From NCBI GenBank assembly GCA_938024995.1, contig CALJDU010000024.1:104082-168081 (forward strand): a stretch of DNA of 64,000 nucleotides, in the 5' to 3' direction. Origin of the DNA: an uncultured bacterium. GTDB taxonomy: Bacteria; Myxococcota_A; Polyangia; Polyangiales; Houyiibacteriaceae. The translations under genes and the position numbers were made by a program. Below, piece after piece: positions 18,790-30,798 of this stretch. The notes under the pieces are model-generated. The model was not told the origin of the DNA. It made no database searches and saw only the letters and a list, made by a program, of their open reading frames with translations. The stretch's first letter is position 1, and each line of letters opens with the position of its first letter.

Positions 18790-19650
18790 ATGAAGGCGAC
18801 GACTCGGAACTTCTTTTTCCTCGCGTGTGTGGTGAGCGCGACCGTCGCGTGTGGGGACGACACCAGCCCAACCGGAGACACGAGCGCAGACAGCGGCACC
18901 GGAAGTTCAGACGACTCCGGCACGAGCGACTCCGGCACGAGCGACTCGGGAACAGGGATGAGTGAGCTCGTCCAGTACACCCCGGATCAAGCCAACTGGG
19001 ACACCTTCGCGAGCAAGCCCTTCGAGGGCGGTACCAACACCTCGCATGATCCGGACGGCGTCGGGTGGATCCGCACCGAGAGCTGGGCGGAGGCCGAATG
19101 GGACGGCACGGTTTACAACCCGTCACGGATGAGTCGAGAGGCGTTCGCGATGGCGATCTGCCCGAGCGTGGATCGCGTTCGCGGCATCCGCGAGGTCTTC
19201 TACGAACACGCGCCCTTTGCCGACGACGAAAACCCTACCAAGGCCGAGGTCGACGAGTGGCACCGAATCGCGATCAACCACCTCCGCGCGCTTATCGGCT
19301 ACACGAGCAGCGACCGTCAGGTGCATCCCGACCAGTGCATGTTTGCGCGCGCGCTTTGGGGAGACGAGCGGAAGTTCACGACGAGGTGGGACGACGCCTA
19401 CCCCGGTACGACAGGCTCCGCGGCTGGACCGTGCCAGGGCTCTTCGAACGCGCACTGCGGCGCGACCTTCTTACCGAGCGCCGAGGACCAGGCGCCCTAC
19501 CTCCCCGACGGGCACCCCGCCTGCACCCTGCGCGCAGGTGCGGAGGGCGTCTTCGGTGGACCGAAGTCGAACATCCCCTGGTCAATCAAATGTTCGAGGT
19601 TTTGGACGATCTGGCTCCCCTCGCGGGATGCTACGGCGAAACGGGGCTGA
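18790..19650 (+). CDS. lipoprotein with Asp/Ser/Gly linker, C-terminus probably altered
   Basis: A lipoprotein of about 286 residues starting at the ATG at 18790, not at the earlier in-frame start. The lipobox is ATVAC, followed by a repeat linker of (S/D)(D/G)(S/T) units. The mature domain contains NPSRMSREAFAMAICPSVDR and GYTSSDRQVHPDQCMF, with several Cys and His residues, in a helical arrangement I do not recognise. After residue 255 the frame loses coding character (SIKCSRFWTIWLPSRD). A single extra A near 19593 would instead continue as MFEVLDDLAPLAGCYGETG. The gene may therefore be truncated or frameshifted at the left edge of the island that follows. Confidence 0.6.
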   Translation: MKATTRNFFFLACVVSATVACGDDTSPTGDTSADSGTGSSDDSGTSDSGTSDSGTGMSELVQYTPDQANWDTFASKPFEGGTNTSHDPDGVGWIRTESWAEAEWDGTVYNPSRMSREAFAMAICPSVDRVRGIREVFYEHAPFADDENPTKAEVDEWHRIAINHLRALIGYTSSDRQVHPDQCMFARALWGDERKFTTRWDDAYPGTTGSAAGPCQGSSNAHCGATFLPSAEDQAPYLPDGHPACTLRAGAEGVFGGPKSNIPWSIKCSRFWTIWLPSRDATAKRG

Positions 19651-19775
19651 GCGGGCGGCTCTCGCAAGTGTCTGATCTTGCTGGGCTTGCGAGATGTGGG
19701 GCTGACGGGGCGTGGTTGTGTGAACCGAGGGGTAAGCGAGAGCGGCGAGACGCCACCGCTAGGCGCGACCGTTCT

Positions 19776-21092
19776 CTACCGCCTCCATGGACGCCACCGG
19801 TTACGCCGTCTCGATCGGTTGATGATGTTCACGTAGAACGGTCCGCTTCGTGCCCACAGCGACCCTTCCTTGATGATGAAGCACTCGACCCAGTGCTTGC
19901 CGGTGTATTCGGCGTGCTCCCGATGGACCAGACCGGACGCCGGATCACCGCCGTTCGTCTTCGCCTCGATGAAGTCCCGTCCCCGAAGGGCGTCTTTCTC
20001 GCGTGCGTGCGCCGGTGTTGACGACCTGCCAGCGGACCTCTAATGGCTGAGGGACGTTCGTGGTCGCTTCGAATCGAAATCGGGTCCCTTCGGTGACCGG
20101 GAAGCCGTTGCTCTCAAGCGCCTTGTGGCCGCCTCGTCGCGTCGAGAAGGTACAGCGGAGCTGAACCTGATGATGTCCTCGGCGAATTGGCCAGTCGTGC
20201 TCCCGCACGTGCGAGGTGTCTCCGAGCGCCAGGAGCGCGCGGGCCGAGACAACCGCACGGTCGGCGGGGACCGACTCGGTTCCCAAGTCGCCGAACAACG
20301 CAGCCCAGTCTCCTTCCTCGACGAGGTCAAGCGCGATGGTGGCTGCGGATGAAAGCGCCTCGCGCTGAGTGTCGCCGAACGCGTCGGACAGGTCGTTGCC
20401 TGTCGGGTTGGCCGGGTCCTCGATCGAGAGCGAGTCGATGTCGTCCCGGAGCTGGCGCCAGAACTCCTTCATCCGACCGACCAACGATGTGTCGTCAACA
20501 TCCTTGAGGCACTCGATGACGAGCAGCTCGAGTATGAACGTCTTGATGTCGATGTCGGAACGAAGCTTCCAGACCTTGGCGAGCTTGATCACGTCGACCT
20601 GCCCGCTCTCGCCGATATGTGCGAGATGTGCTTTTTGAGGTTTGTCTTGAGGCGCTCCTTTTCGCCCTCCGCCTGATGGAGAAAGACGTCCTCGCGGGTG
20701 TCGTCGACGAATCTCCCGGGCACCACGTCGACGGGAAACCGCAGATTACCGTTGAGCTTGCCTACGAGCTTGATCGCCGATCGCTTCGCCTCGATGCGGT
20801 AAACGGTCTTGAGCGCCGCCTCTACAGACTCCCGGATCTCCTTCAGGGTGTCGCCTGCTCCGATGTCGTCGTTGTCGAAGTAGCAGATCGAGTCGAGATC
20901 GAAGGACGCGCGAACCATGGTCCCTTTGACCAAGGAGCCACCTAGCTCAACGCCCGGGCTCGCGTCGGGAAGCTCTCGCTCGAGCAGGCTCGCGATTCGA
21001 CCGTGTTCCGCGACAAGATCAGCGTGCTCCTGGGATTCGGCGTCAACAGTCTGCTCTGATGGGACGCTTTGGAAGAACTCTTCCGCCGTCAT
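19776..21092 (-). pseudogene. CBASS CD-NTase with AGS-C domain, broken by two frameshifts
   Basis: The intact frame from the ATG at 21092 encodes an OAS/CD-NTase-type nucleotidyltransferase: GGSLVKGT, the Asp pair in ASFDLDSICYF and the third acid in FPVDVVPGR. After residue 165 an AT duplication (CACATATCGG, about 20599-20608) shifts the frame. The next piece carries KVWKLRSDIDIKTFILELL and SIEDPANPTGNDLSDAFGD, then an AGS-C sensor domain (PFAM family AGS-C) with EVRWQVVNTG. A CGCA tandem duplication near 20020 shifts it again. The third piece has DALRGRDFIEAK, AEYTGKHWVECFIIKEG and RSGPFYVNI, ending at 19776. The family makes cyclic oligonucleotides after phage infection. Here it is probably inactive unless the indels are assembly errors. 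Confidence 0.8.
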
Positions 21093-21300
21093 AGGGCGTC
21101 CTCCTCGGCCAGGACGCCGGCAAGTCGATAACGAGGGTCTCGTTGCCGGGAGAACTCGTACACCGCGAGTTCAGGGTCCATCCGGGGGTTGATACACTGG
21201 CCGAGTAGAAAGGCGCCGGCGGCGGGTCCCGCGTAGAAGACGTGCACACGACAGCAGCCCGGGACCTTCCTGCGGATCGATTTCAGCACATCCAGGAACA
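21089..21300 (-). pseudogene. SAVED-domain effector C-terminus (remnant)
   Basis: A minus-strand fragment ending in a TGA that overlaps the CD-NTase start codon by 4 bp. Its last 55 residues read VHVFYAGPAAGAFLLGQ, INPRMDPELAVYEF and SRQRDPRYRLAGV. This is the typical end of a SAVED domain, which binds the cyclic nucleotide made by the neighbouring CD-NTase. The natural order in CBASS operons is effector then synthase, as here. The N-terminal two-thirds are missing, and the sequence further left reads better as a plus-strand frame. The exact break point (about 21.27-21.30 kb) is uncertain. Confidence 0.6.
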
Positions 21301-21397
21301 GCCCTCGGAGTTGTTCGAGCTGCTGCGGCGCGAGGACGAGAAGGCGAAGTCGCTCGTGCGGGCGATGCTGGAGGCGGGGCTCGCCGAGCGGCTGTAA
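21242..21397 (+). pseudogene. orphan C-terminal coding fragment
   Basis: From about 21242 the plus strand has a short open frame with strong coding character: DLPADRFQHIQEQPSELFELL, then RREDEKAKSLVRAMLEAG and LAERL, ending with TAA at 21395-21397. Codons end mostly in G or C. It is the tail of a longer helical protein whose front is absent; a stop lies just upstream of 21206. The minus-strand frame across it looks like its shadow. I cannot name the family. It probably marks an insertion or deletion point between the CBASS remnant and the efflux operon. Confidence 0.35.
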
Positions 21398-21448
21398 CGC
21401 CGGCGAGCAGGCAGGCTCTTGGTCGAGAGAGGATGTCGTAGTTGACAT

Positions 21449-21469
21449 CTACTATCGACGGTCGTAGTT
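21449..21469. promoter_or_regulatory. operator-like inverted repeat upstream of blaI-like gene
   Basis: The segment has an imperfect dyad with arms CTACTA and TCGTAGTT around TCGACGG. It aligns position by position with the perfect palindrome at 22988-23010, differing at only about four of 21 positions. An extra half-site (TCGTAGTT) lies at 21436-21443. BlaI/CopY-type repressors bind dyads of this kind. It sits 37 bp upstream of the repressor start, where autoregulation would act. Confidence 0.55.
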
Positions 21470-21505
21470 TGGCCGCTGCCGGTCTTCCGATCGGCACGAA
21501 TACGC

Positions 21506-21943
21506 GTGGAGACTGTCGTGAAAGGCATCCGAATTCGACCCGAACAAGATGGACTGCGCACGTCGCTCTTCGATCTCGAGGCCGAGATCATGGAGATCGT
21601 CTGGGAGCAGGGTTGGGACGAGTTCGCCGTGACCGACGTCCACGAGCTGCTCGAGAGCCATCGAGAGATCGCGTACACGACGGTGATGACCACCGTCAGC
21701 CGCCTCTACGACAAAGAGCTCCTGACTCGTCGCAAGGAAGGCAGGCGTTACCTGTACCGTTCGATGATGACCCGGTCCGAGTACATCGAGGCGATGACCC
21801 GCGAGGTGTTGGGCAGCTTGCCGCCGATGGGACAGGACGCGGCGGTGGCGTTCCTGGTCGAGCGCGTCGCCGACGCCGACGAGGAGGAGCTGGACCGCCT
21901 GGAGGCGCTGATCCGGAAGCGAAGAAGAGGGGCGCATGGATGA
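21506..21943 (+). CDS. BlaI/MecI/CopY-family repressor
   Basis: A 145-residue winged-helix repressor. The N-terminal domain carries [41 protein letters not shown] and [20 protein letters not shown], the recognition helix and wing of the BlaI/CopY family. A C-terminal helix (about 85-145) is the dimerisation part, where proteolysis inactivates family members. The start is GTG at 21506, with GTG at 21518 also possible. Its stop overlaps the next gene (an M56 peptidase) by 8 bp, the usual repressor/protease pair. The adjacent metal-efflux genes suggest a metal-controlled regulon. Confidence 0.92.
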   Translation: METVVKGIRIRPEQDGLRTSLFDLEAEIMEIVWEQGWDEFAVTDVHELLESHREIAYTTVMTTVSRLYDKELLTRRKEGRRYLYRSMMTRSEYIEAMTREVLGSLPPMGQDAAVAFLVERVADADEEELDRLEALIRKRRRGAHG

Positions 21944-22940
21944 GCTCCTCTTTCCGCTGGCTGCGGTAGCTACCACCTTTTTCCTCGTGATCCCGCTGCT
22001 CACGTTGGTGAGCCGTGGCGTGCTTTCGTTCGTGCGGCAGCGCACGTCGTCCTGGGCGAGCTTCGGCTCTGAGGTGACCTTCGCGTGGCTCGTCGCGCCT
22101 ACCCTCCTGCCGGTTCTCTGGCTGACATCCTCGGCGCTGCACCAGAGCGAGCCGATGCGCACGGCCGAGTCTTGCTTCATTGACCACGTCGAGGCGACCA
22201 CCTGCATCGACACGCTCATGTTGCTCGGGTTGATGGTCGTCGGGGTCGCCGCTTCGGTGGGGATTCGCCTCTGGCGGGAGCGGCCCCAGGTGGTGCTTCA
22301 TCGGCTCCAGAGCGACCACGAGCTTGTCCGACCCGTGGAGCGCATCATCCGAGATGACGCTCACCTCAGTGGTCTGCGCGTCGTCGTCGTCCGCGAGTCC
22401 TCGGAGCCCATCTACACCCTCGGCCTGCTTCGCCCGATCGTCGTCGTCGACGCCTGCTTCATTCGCGAGGCGGACGCGCAGATGCTTCGGGCTGCCCTGC
22501 TCCACGAGCACGCACACATCTCCGGGTTCGACACGCTGCGAAGCTTCATCGTGCGTCTGTGCCTGGGCGCCAACCCGGCCGGCAGCTTGCTCGCCGCCGA
22601 CTTCGAGCGGTGGCGCAACGCCCGCGAGGCTGTCTGTGACGGCGAAGCCGTCCACCGCGGTGGCGAGCCTCTGGCATTGGCAGAGGGGATCATCACGGCG
22701 GCACGGTTCCGCTGTGGTGGGCTCGTCCCCGGTGCGGCGCTCTGTGGTCACGGCGGCGCCGCCCTCAAGCTGCGGCTCGCGCTCCTCCTGCAGGGTCCTC
22801 CCGCGCCAGTGAGGACCATCGGCCACATCGCCCTGGCCGTCGGGGTATTCGCCGCGCTCACCGTGCCGCACATCGACAGCCTCGGGCTGCTCGAGCACTT
22901 CCACTTCGAAGTGGAGCGCCTGCTCCACTCCCTGCTCTAG
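21936..22940 (+). CDS. M56-family (BlaR1-like) membrane metallopeptidase
   Basis: A 334-residue membrane protein. Transmembrane helices lie near residues 5-30, 46-66 and 93-112, followed by a cytoplasmic peptidase domain with HEHAH (His190, Glu191, His194, Zn motif HExxH). A fourth hydrophobic segment is near 306-324. It matches the M56 peptidase part of BlaR1/MecR1 but has no penicillin-binding sensor domain. It would cleave the BlaI-like repressor encoded just upstream (8 bp overlap) when the cell senses a signal, perhaps metal. It ends 12 bp before the TolC gene. Confidence 0.88.
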   Translation: MDELLFPLAAVATTFFLVIPLLTLVSRGVLSFVRQRTSSWASFGSEVTFAWLVAPTLLPVLWLTSSALHQSEPMRTAESCFIDHVEATTCIDTLMLLGLMVVGVAASVGIRLWRERPQVVLHRLQSDHELVRPVERIIRDDAHLSGLRVVVVRESSEPIYTLGLLRPIVVVDACFIREADAQMLRAALLHEHAHISGFDTLRSFIVRLCLGANPAGSLLAADFERWRNAREAVCDGEAVHRGGEPLALAEGIITAARFRCGGLVPGAALCGHGGAALKLRLALLLQGPPAPVRTIGHIALAVGVFAALTVPHIDSLGLLEHFHFEVERLLHSLL

Positions 22941-22952
22941 GTCGAGGTCCGC

Positions 22953-24332
22953 ATGCGCTGCACATTCCTCGGTCGGCTAGCACTTCTAACTACTATCGCG
23001 GGTAGTAGTTGTGTGGCGGCGTGCGCGTCGACCCACGCGACGAGAACGCTACCGGAGCCAGGCGTCTACGCTCCCGCGGAGCTCATTCAGCCCTACATCC
23101 CTTCGGGAGATCCGGTTGACCCGTCGAGCGCGTCCACGCTGACGCTCGAGCAGCTGCTGGTCTACGCCGACTCGCACTCTCCGGCGATCCAGACGGCCCG
23201 AGCGCGCGTCGGGCTGGCCGAGGCTGGTGTCATTGGCGCCGACATCGTGTTCCCTGCGAACCCACAGCTGAGCTTCGGCGCCGGAGGACGAACCATCGCA
23301 GGCACGACCGGCTTTGAGTTCGAGGTCGCGGTTCAGCAACAGCTCGAGATCGCCGGGGAGCCTGGCCTTCGCCTCGACGCTGCGGAGGACCAGCAGCGGC
23401 TCAGCGAAGCCGCCGTCAACGAGGTCCGATGGAGCGTGCACGTGGAGGTACACCGGCTCTTCGTCGACATCCTGCTAGTGCGCGAGCGGCTCGCGCAAGC
23501 GGAGCGTTTCGTTGCTTTTGCGCAGTCCATGCGCGACATCGCAGCCCGGCAAGTGGAGGCGGGCGAGTCGTCGCCGCTGATCTTGCTCGTCGCCGATGCG
23601 GATCTGGCGCGGACCCGCGAGGCCGTCATCGAGGCGCAGCAGGCGGGAGACTCCCTGACAGCCAGGTTGGCCGCGGTCGTCGGCTGGCCGGAGGCGACGC
23701 TACCTGATGTCCACGGCACGCTGCCCGACGTTCGGCAGGCGCCGGACGCGGACTCGCTCTTGGCGATGATGGCCGAACATCACCCATCGCTCCGCACCCG
23801 GGAGCTGGCCGTGGTGGCGGGTCAGAGCCGACTGGCTTTGGAGGACCGGGAGGCGTGGCCAGAGCCCACCGTCGGCTTCTCCTATGGCCGCGAGGCCGCC
23901 CCGGGTCCAGAGGCGGAGGCAGATGTCTGGCTCTTCAACCTGTCGTTCCCGATCCCGCTCTGGCGGACCAACCAGGAGGGCCGAGCCCGCGCCGAGGCCG
24001 AGTTGGTGGTGGCCGACAGGGAACGCGAAGCGACCGCGACGAGGCTTCGCGGCGAGCTGCTTCAGGCCTCGATCGCGCTCAACGCGGCCGTGGAACGGGT
24101 CGCCCTCTACGAGACCGGGGTCGTTCCGCAGCTCGAGGCGAACCTCTCGCTCCTCCAGCGGGCCTACGAGCTGGGCGAGGTCGACGTGCACCAGGTCTCG
24201 CAGACCCGTGAGCGATTGTTGACGGCGACCGGCCAGTACATCGACGCGCGCATCACCTACTACGAAACCGCCGCGACCCTCGAAGGCCTCGTCGGCACCG
24301 AGCTGTGGCCCGAGACGGAGGGCACCCCATGA
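22953..24332 (+). CDS. TolC-family outer membrane protein (CzcC-like)
   Basis: A 459-residue outer-membrane efflux component with a lipoprotein-type signal (MRCTFLGRLALLTTI, Cys near 20-24). The mature protein has long heptad-like coiled helices (ARARVGLAEAGVIGADIVFP, RLAQAERFVAFAQSMRDIAA, AARQVEAGE) and the two beta-rich stretches of TolC proteins. It would form the outer-membrane channel of the tripartite pump. It follows the M56 gene by 12 bp, and its stop overlaps the CzcB start (ATGA). The perfect palindrome at 22988-23010 sits inside its signal-peptide codons. Confidence 0.9.
   Translation: MRCTFLGRLALLTTIAGSSCVAACASTHATRTLPEPGVYAPAELIQPYIPSGDPVDPSSASTLTLEQLLVYADSHSPAIQTARARVGLAEAGVIGADIVFPANPQLSFGAGGRTIAGTTGFEFEVAVQQQLEIAGEPGLRLDAAEDQQRLSEAAVNEVRWSVHVEVHRLFVDILLVRERLAQAERFVAFAQSMRDIAARQVEAGESSPLILLVADADLARTREAVIEAQQAGDSLTARLAAVVGWPEATLPDVHGTLPDVRQAPDADSLLAMMAEHHPSLRTRELAVVAGQSRLALEDREAWPEPTVGFSYGREAAPGPEAEADVWLFNLSFPIPLWRTNQEGRARAEAELVVADREREATATRLRGELLQASIALNAAVERVALYETGVVPQLEANLSLLQRAYELGEVDVHQVSQTRERLLTATGQYIDARITYYETAATLEGLVGTELWPETEGTP
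22988..23010. promoter_or_regulatory. perfect palindromic operator-like site in TolC gene start
   Basis: A perfect inverted repeat AACTACTA-N7-TAGTAGTT lies within the first 20 codons of the TolC-like gene. The spacer is TCGCGGG. It resembles the repressor-promoter site at 21449-21469 in both spacing and arms. It could be a second, internal operator that roadblocks transcription or controls an internal start. The arms carry Leu/Thr/Ser codons of the signal peptide, so coding constraint alone does not explain a perfect dyad. Confidence 0.55.
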
Positions 24333-25615
24333 AGCGAACCACGTTGCTCGTACTGACTTGCGTCCTGGCGATGGGCCCAGGATGCAAGGACTCCGACGGT
24401 CACGATCACGGGGGCGAGTCCCACGAGGAACACGCCGGCCACGACGACCACGACGACCACGAGGCCGACGAGCACGGCCACGAAGAACACGCCGGTGAAG
24501 AAGAGGCGCACGACGACCAGGACCACGGTGAGGAGGGTCACGACGAGCACACTCAGGGTGATGAACATGGCGAAGAGCAGGTCGTGCGGATCTCGCCAGA
24601 GGCGCTCAGTCGGAACGGCATCCGCCTCGGGACGGCCGAGGCCGGTGTACTCGCCGGTGCTCTCGAGGTCCCCGCAGAAGTTCAGCTGAACCCGGACCGG
24701 GTCGCCCACATCAGCCCACTCGTAGAGGGGCAGCTGCTCAGCGTCGACGTCACCTTGGGCGACCGGGTCGAAGCCGAGACCCATCTCGCGCGGCTGAGGA
24801 GCGTCGAGCTCGGACAGGCACGGGCAGAGCTCAGCCGCACGACCTCGCTCCGGGACGTGGCGGAGCAGAACAGGGATCGTCAGCGGCGCCTCCGCGAGGA
24901 GGGCATCAGCTCAGAACGCAGCCTGCTCGAGGCGGAGCTGGCCTACGAGCAGGCCGACGCGGAGCGGGATGCGGCCCGTTCTCGGCTCCGGGTATTCGGG
25001 CTCCGTGGCGGCAGTGGGCCCGACATGACGCTCGAGAGCCCCATCGCTGGAGTCGTGGTTGAGAGACACGCGACGCGGGGTGAGAACGTGTCGCCCGACG
25101 ACACGCTCTTCATCGTTGCCGACCTCTCGAGGGTGTGGGTCATCGGCCGGGTGTACGAGCAACAGGTCGCCCAGGTCGCATCAGGCATGAACGCGACCCT
25201 CACGCTAAACGCCTATCCGGGCCACAACTGGACGGGGACCGTCGACTTCGTAGGCGCGACGCTGGACGAGTCGACGCGCACCCTGCCCATCCGCGTCGAG
25301 ATCGATAACCCCGATGGCCAGCTGCGTCCCGGCCTCTTCGGTTCGCTTCGCCTGGCGTCGGGTCAGCCGACGAGCACATCGGTGGTCGTGCCACTGTCGG
25401 CGGTTCAGACGGTGGACAACCGGACTGTGGTCTTTGTCCCCGGTCATGAAGATGGCGAGTTTGCTGCGCATCCTGTCACGACAGGGAGGGAGAGCGGCCG
25501 GCAGGTCGAGGTGCTCGAGGGGCTCGAGCCGGGGGCGCGGATCGTCGTGGAGGGCGCCTTCATACTCAAGTCGGAGCTGATGCGGGGCGAGCTCGGCGAC
25601 GGCCACGCGCACTGA
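24329..25615 (+). CDS. czcB: RND efflux periplasmic adaptor, CzcB-like, His-rich
   Basis: A 428-residue membrane-fusion protein. I take the ATG at 24329, because the longer form starts inside the upstream gene. A lipoprotein signal (lipobox GPGC) is followed by an approximately 70-residue His/Asp/Glu-rich region likely to bind divalent metal. Then come the lipoyl/barrel-sandwich domain (EGQLLSVDVTLGDRVEAET, SPIAGVVVERHATRGENV), a coiled hairpin (residues 160-210) and beta-barrel domains (WVIGRVYEQQVAQV). It links the TolC channel to the RND pump. The TolC stop overlaps its start by 4 bp, and the CzcA gene follows 9 bp later. Confidence 0.93.
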   Translation: MKRTTLLVLTCVLAMGPGCKDSDGHDHGGESHEEHAGHDDHDDHEADEHGHEEHAGEEEAHDDQDHGEEGHDEHTQGDEHGEEQVVRISPEALSRNGIRLGTAEAGVLAGALEVPAEVQLNPDRVAHISPLVEGQLLSVDVTLGDRVEAETHLARLRSVELGQARAELSRTTSLRDVAEQNRDRQRRLREEGISSERSLLEAELAYEQADAERDAARSRLRVFGLRGGSGPDMTLESPIAGVVVERHATRGENVSPDDTLFIVADLSRVWVIGRVYEQQVAQVASGMNATLTLNAYPGHNWTGTVDFVGATLDESTRTLPIRVEIDNPDGQLRPGLFGSLRLASGQPTSTSVVVPLSAVQTVDNRTVVFVPGHEDGEFAAHPVTTGRESGRQVEVLEGLEPGARIVVEGAFILKSELMRGELGDGHAH

Positions 25616-25624
25616 GGAGACGAG

Positions 25625-28782
<3,158 letters not shown>

Positions 28783-28786
<4 letters not shown>

Positions 28787-29418
28787 GTGAAGCACGCGTC
28801 TGGGATCGCCTCGCCGGCCGCTACGACACCGTCGTGCGCCTCTTCGACTCGAGCTACGGCCGGGTACGTGAGCGGCTCGAGCGCGACCTGCCGTCAGGTG
28901 GGCGCATGTTGGAGATCGCGGCGGGCACAGGGCAGTTCACGGCCGATCTGGCGAGTCGGGCGGAACATCTCGTGACGACCGACATCTCGCCCGAGATGGT
29001 GGCTCGGCTCCGAGTGCGAGTGGAGGAGGCAGGGCTGCAGGGCGTCGAATGCGCGGTCATGAGCGCCTATGAGCTCGATGGGCCGGATGGGAGCTTCGAC
29101 GGCGTGTTTTGCGCCAACGCGCTCCACGTGATGGACGCTCCGGAGCAGGCGCTCTCCGAGTTCCGGCGAGTGTTGAAGCCGGAAGGAACGCTCGTGGCGC
29201 CGACGTTCCTCCATGGAGTCGATGGCTTCCGGCGAGGGCTCTCCAGGACGCTAAGCCTGGTCTCCCCGTTCGTCGCGCACACGCGCTTCGACCTCACGTC
29301 GCTGCAGCAGACCATCTCTGCCGCAGGCTTCGAGGTGCTCTCCTCGGAGCAGCTGCCTGGGCTCTTTCCGCTTGGCTACGTCGTCGCACGACCGCTGCGC
29401 CTCCCCGAGGAACGATGA
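28783..29418 (+). CDS. class I SAM-dependent methyltransferase
   Basis: A 211-residue cytosolic methyltransferase. Motif I is LEIAAGTGQFTADLA, motif II is VTTDISPEMVARL, and motif IV is DGVFCANALHVM. FRRVLKPEGTLVAPTFLHG completes the Rossmann fold. The start overlaps the CzcA stop by 4 bp, and its stop overlaps the next gene's start. Tight coupling to a metal-efflux operon suggests a job in metal or metalloid handling or in modifying a pump component, but no substrate is visible. Confidence 0.87.
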
Positions 29419-30323
29419 GCCACGCACACGACCACGCGGACCACGACCACGGCGGTCCAACACCTGAGCGGGCGCTGTGGGTGGCCATCGCCCTGAACGC
29501 CTCGTTCCTGATCCTCGAAGCCGCGGTCGGGTTCTGGACCAACTCGCTCGCGCTCCTGTCGGACGCGGGCCACATAGTGTCTGACGTCGGCGCGCTGGTG
29601 GTCGCGCTGGTCGCGGTCAAGATTGCGTCACGGAAGCCCTCGGAAGGCTACACGTTCGGTCTAAGGCGGGCCCCGGTCCTGGGCGGGCTCATCAACGGCA
29701 TCAGCCTGGTCATCATCGTGGTGCTCATCGGGCTCGAAGCGGTGGAGCGCTTCCAGGAGCCTCCCGAGGTCGACGCCATGGCCGTCCTCTTGACCGGTGT
29801 CGCGGGGCTGGCCATCAACCTCGGTAGCGCGTGGTATCTCGCGCGGAGCCGCGACCAGTCGGTCAACACCCGCGGGGCGATGCTCCACCTTTTGTCCGAT
29901 GCACTCGGGTCAGTCGCCGCGATCGTTTCGGCTGTCGCGGTTGGCGTGTTTGGCGCGAAGCTGGCTGATCCCGTTGCGAGCCTTGTCATTGGCCTCTTGA
30001 TCCTGGTGGGCAGCTGGCCGCTGCTGCGCGACACCGTGCGGATCCTGCTCCAGCGAGCACCTGGTGGGTTGGATGTGGAAGCGGCCAAGGCCGTCATCCT
30101 CGACCATCCGAGTGTGGAGTCTTTGAGCGACTTCCACGTGTGGGCGCTCGACGACGGGCAACCGATCCTGAGCGCGGTGTTGACGGTCAACGTCGACGAT
30201 CTCGTGGACGCAACCAGAATCGCCGACGAGCTCCGTGAGACCTTGAAGGACCGCTTCCAAATCGGACACTCGACCTTCGAGCCACGCCATCGCGGCGCGA
30301 GCACCGTTGCCTCGGACTGCTGA
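29415..30323 (+). CDS. cation diffusion facilitator (CDF) family metal exporter
   Basis: A 302-residue membrane exporter starting at the ATG at 29415, with a His-rich start (MSHAHDHADHDHGG). Six transmembrane helices are predicted; helix 2 carries LLSDAGHIVSDVG and helix 5 HLLSDALGSV, the paired Asp/His metal sites of the CDF family. The C-terminal cytoplasmic domain contains SDFHVWALDDGQPI. It is a ZitB/CzcD-type H+/Zn(Cd,Co) antiporter. Its start overlaps the methyltransferase stop, so it is the last gene of the operon that begins with the BlaI-like repressor. Confidence 0.95.
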   Translation: MSHAHDHADHDHGGPTPERALWVAIALNASFLILEAAVGFWTNSLALLSDAGHIVSDVGALVVALVAVKIASRKPSEGYTFGLRRAPVLGGLINGISLVIIVVLIGLEAVERFQEPPEVDAMAVLLTGVAGLAINLGSAWYLARSRDQSVNTRGAMLHLLSDALGSVAAIVSAVAVGVFGAKLADPVASLVIGLLILVGSWPLLRDTVRILLQRAPGGLDVEAAKAVILDHPSVESLSDFHVWALDDGQPILSAVLTVNVDDLVDATRIADELRETLKDRFQIGHSTFEPRHRGASTVASDC

Positions 30324-30374
30324 GGTCGCCCCACGATGCGCGAGAATCTCGCCTACCGCGTGTCCCACTCTCAC

Positions 30375-30433
<59 letters not shown>

Positions 30434-30586
30434 GGGCCCAAGAGCACTCTGAGAGCCCCGGTCTGGGTCCGACGACGAGGCGAGGTACTCTGGCGCTGCC
30501 CGACCAGAGAGCACACCCCGCGAGGGGCGAACCGCCGCAAACCCGCAGCAGCAGGGCAGATACGACAAGACCCCGCCGGCGAAGCC

Positions 30587-30626
30587 GACGAGGGTCTTGT
30601 TAAAGGAGACGAGGGTCTTGTTAAAG
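30587..30626. repeat. tandem 19-bp direct repeat next to hairpins
   Basis: The 19-bp unit GACGAGGGTCTTGTTAAAG occurs at 30587-30605 and again at 30608-30626. The first copy's GGGTCTTGT also pairs with ACAAGACCC at 30565-30573, giving a hairpin with an 18-nt loop. A duplicated terminator-like element near tRNA-Asn is the simplest reading. Confidence 0.6.
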
Positions 30627-30628
30627 AC

Positions 30629-30735
<107 letters not shown>

Positions 30736-30798
30736 ATAGCGGCCGGCAATCTGCACCTCGTATCGCGGGGTGTCAAGCCTGTTGTCGAAGTGGCGTTT

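Noticed and set aside
18500..22000. A copied tRNA-Asn 3' end as left attachment site of the island
   Set aside because: I looked for the T-arm/acceptor sequence in this stretch and did not find it.
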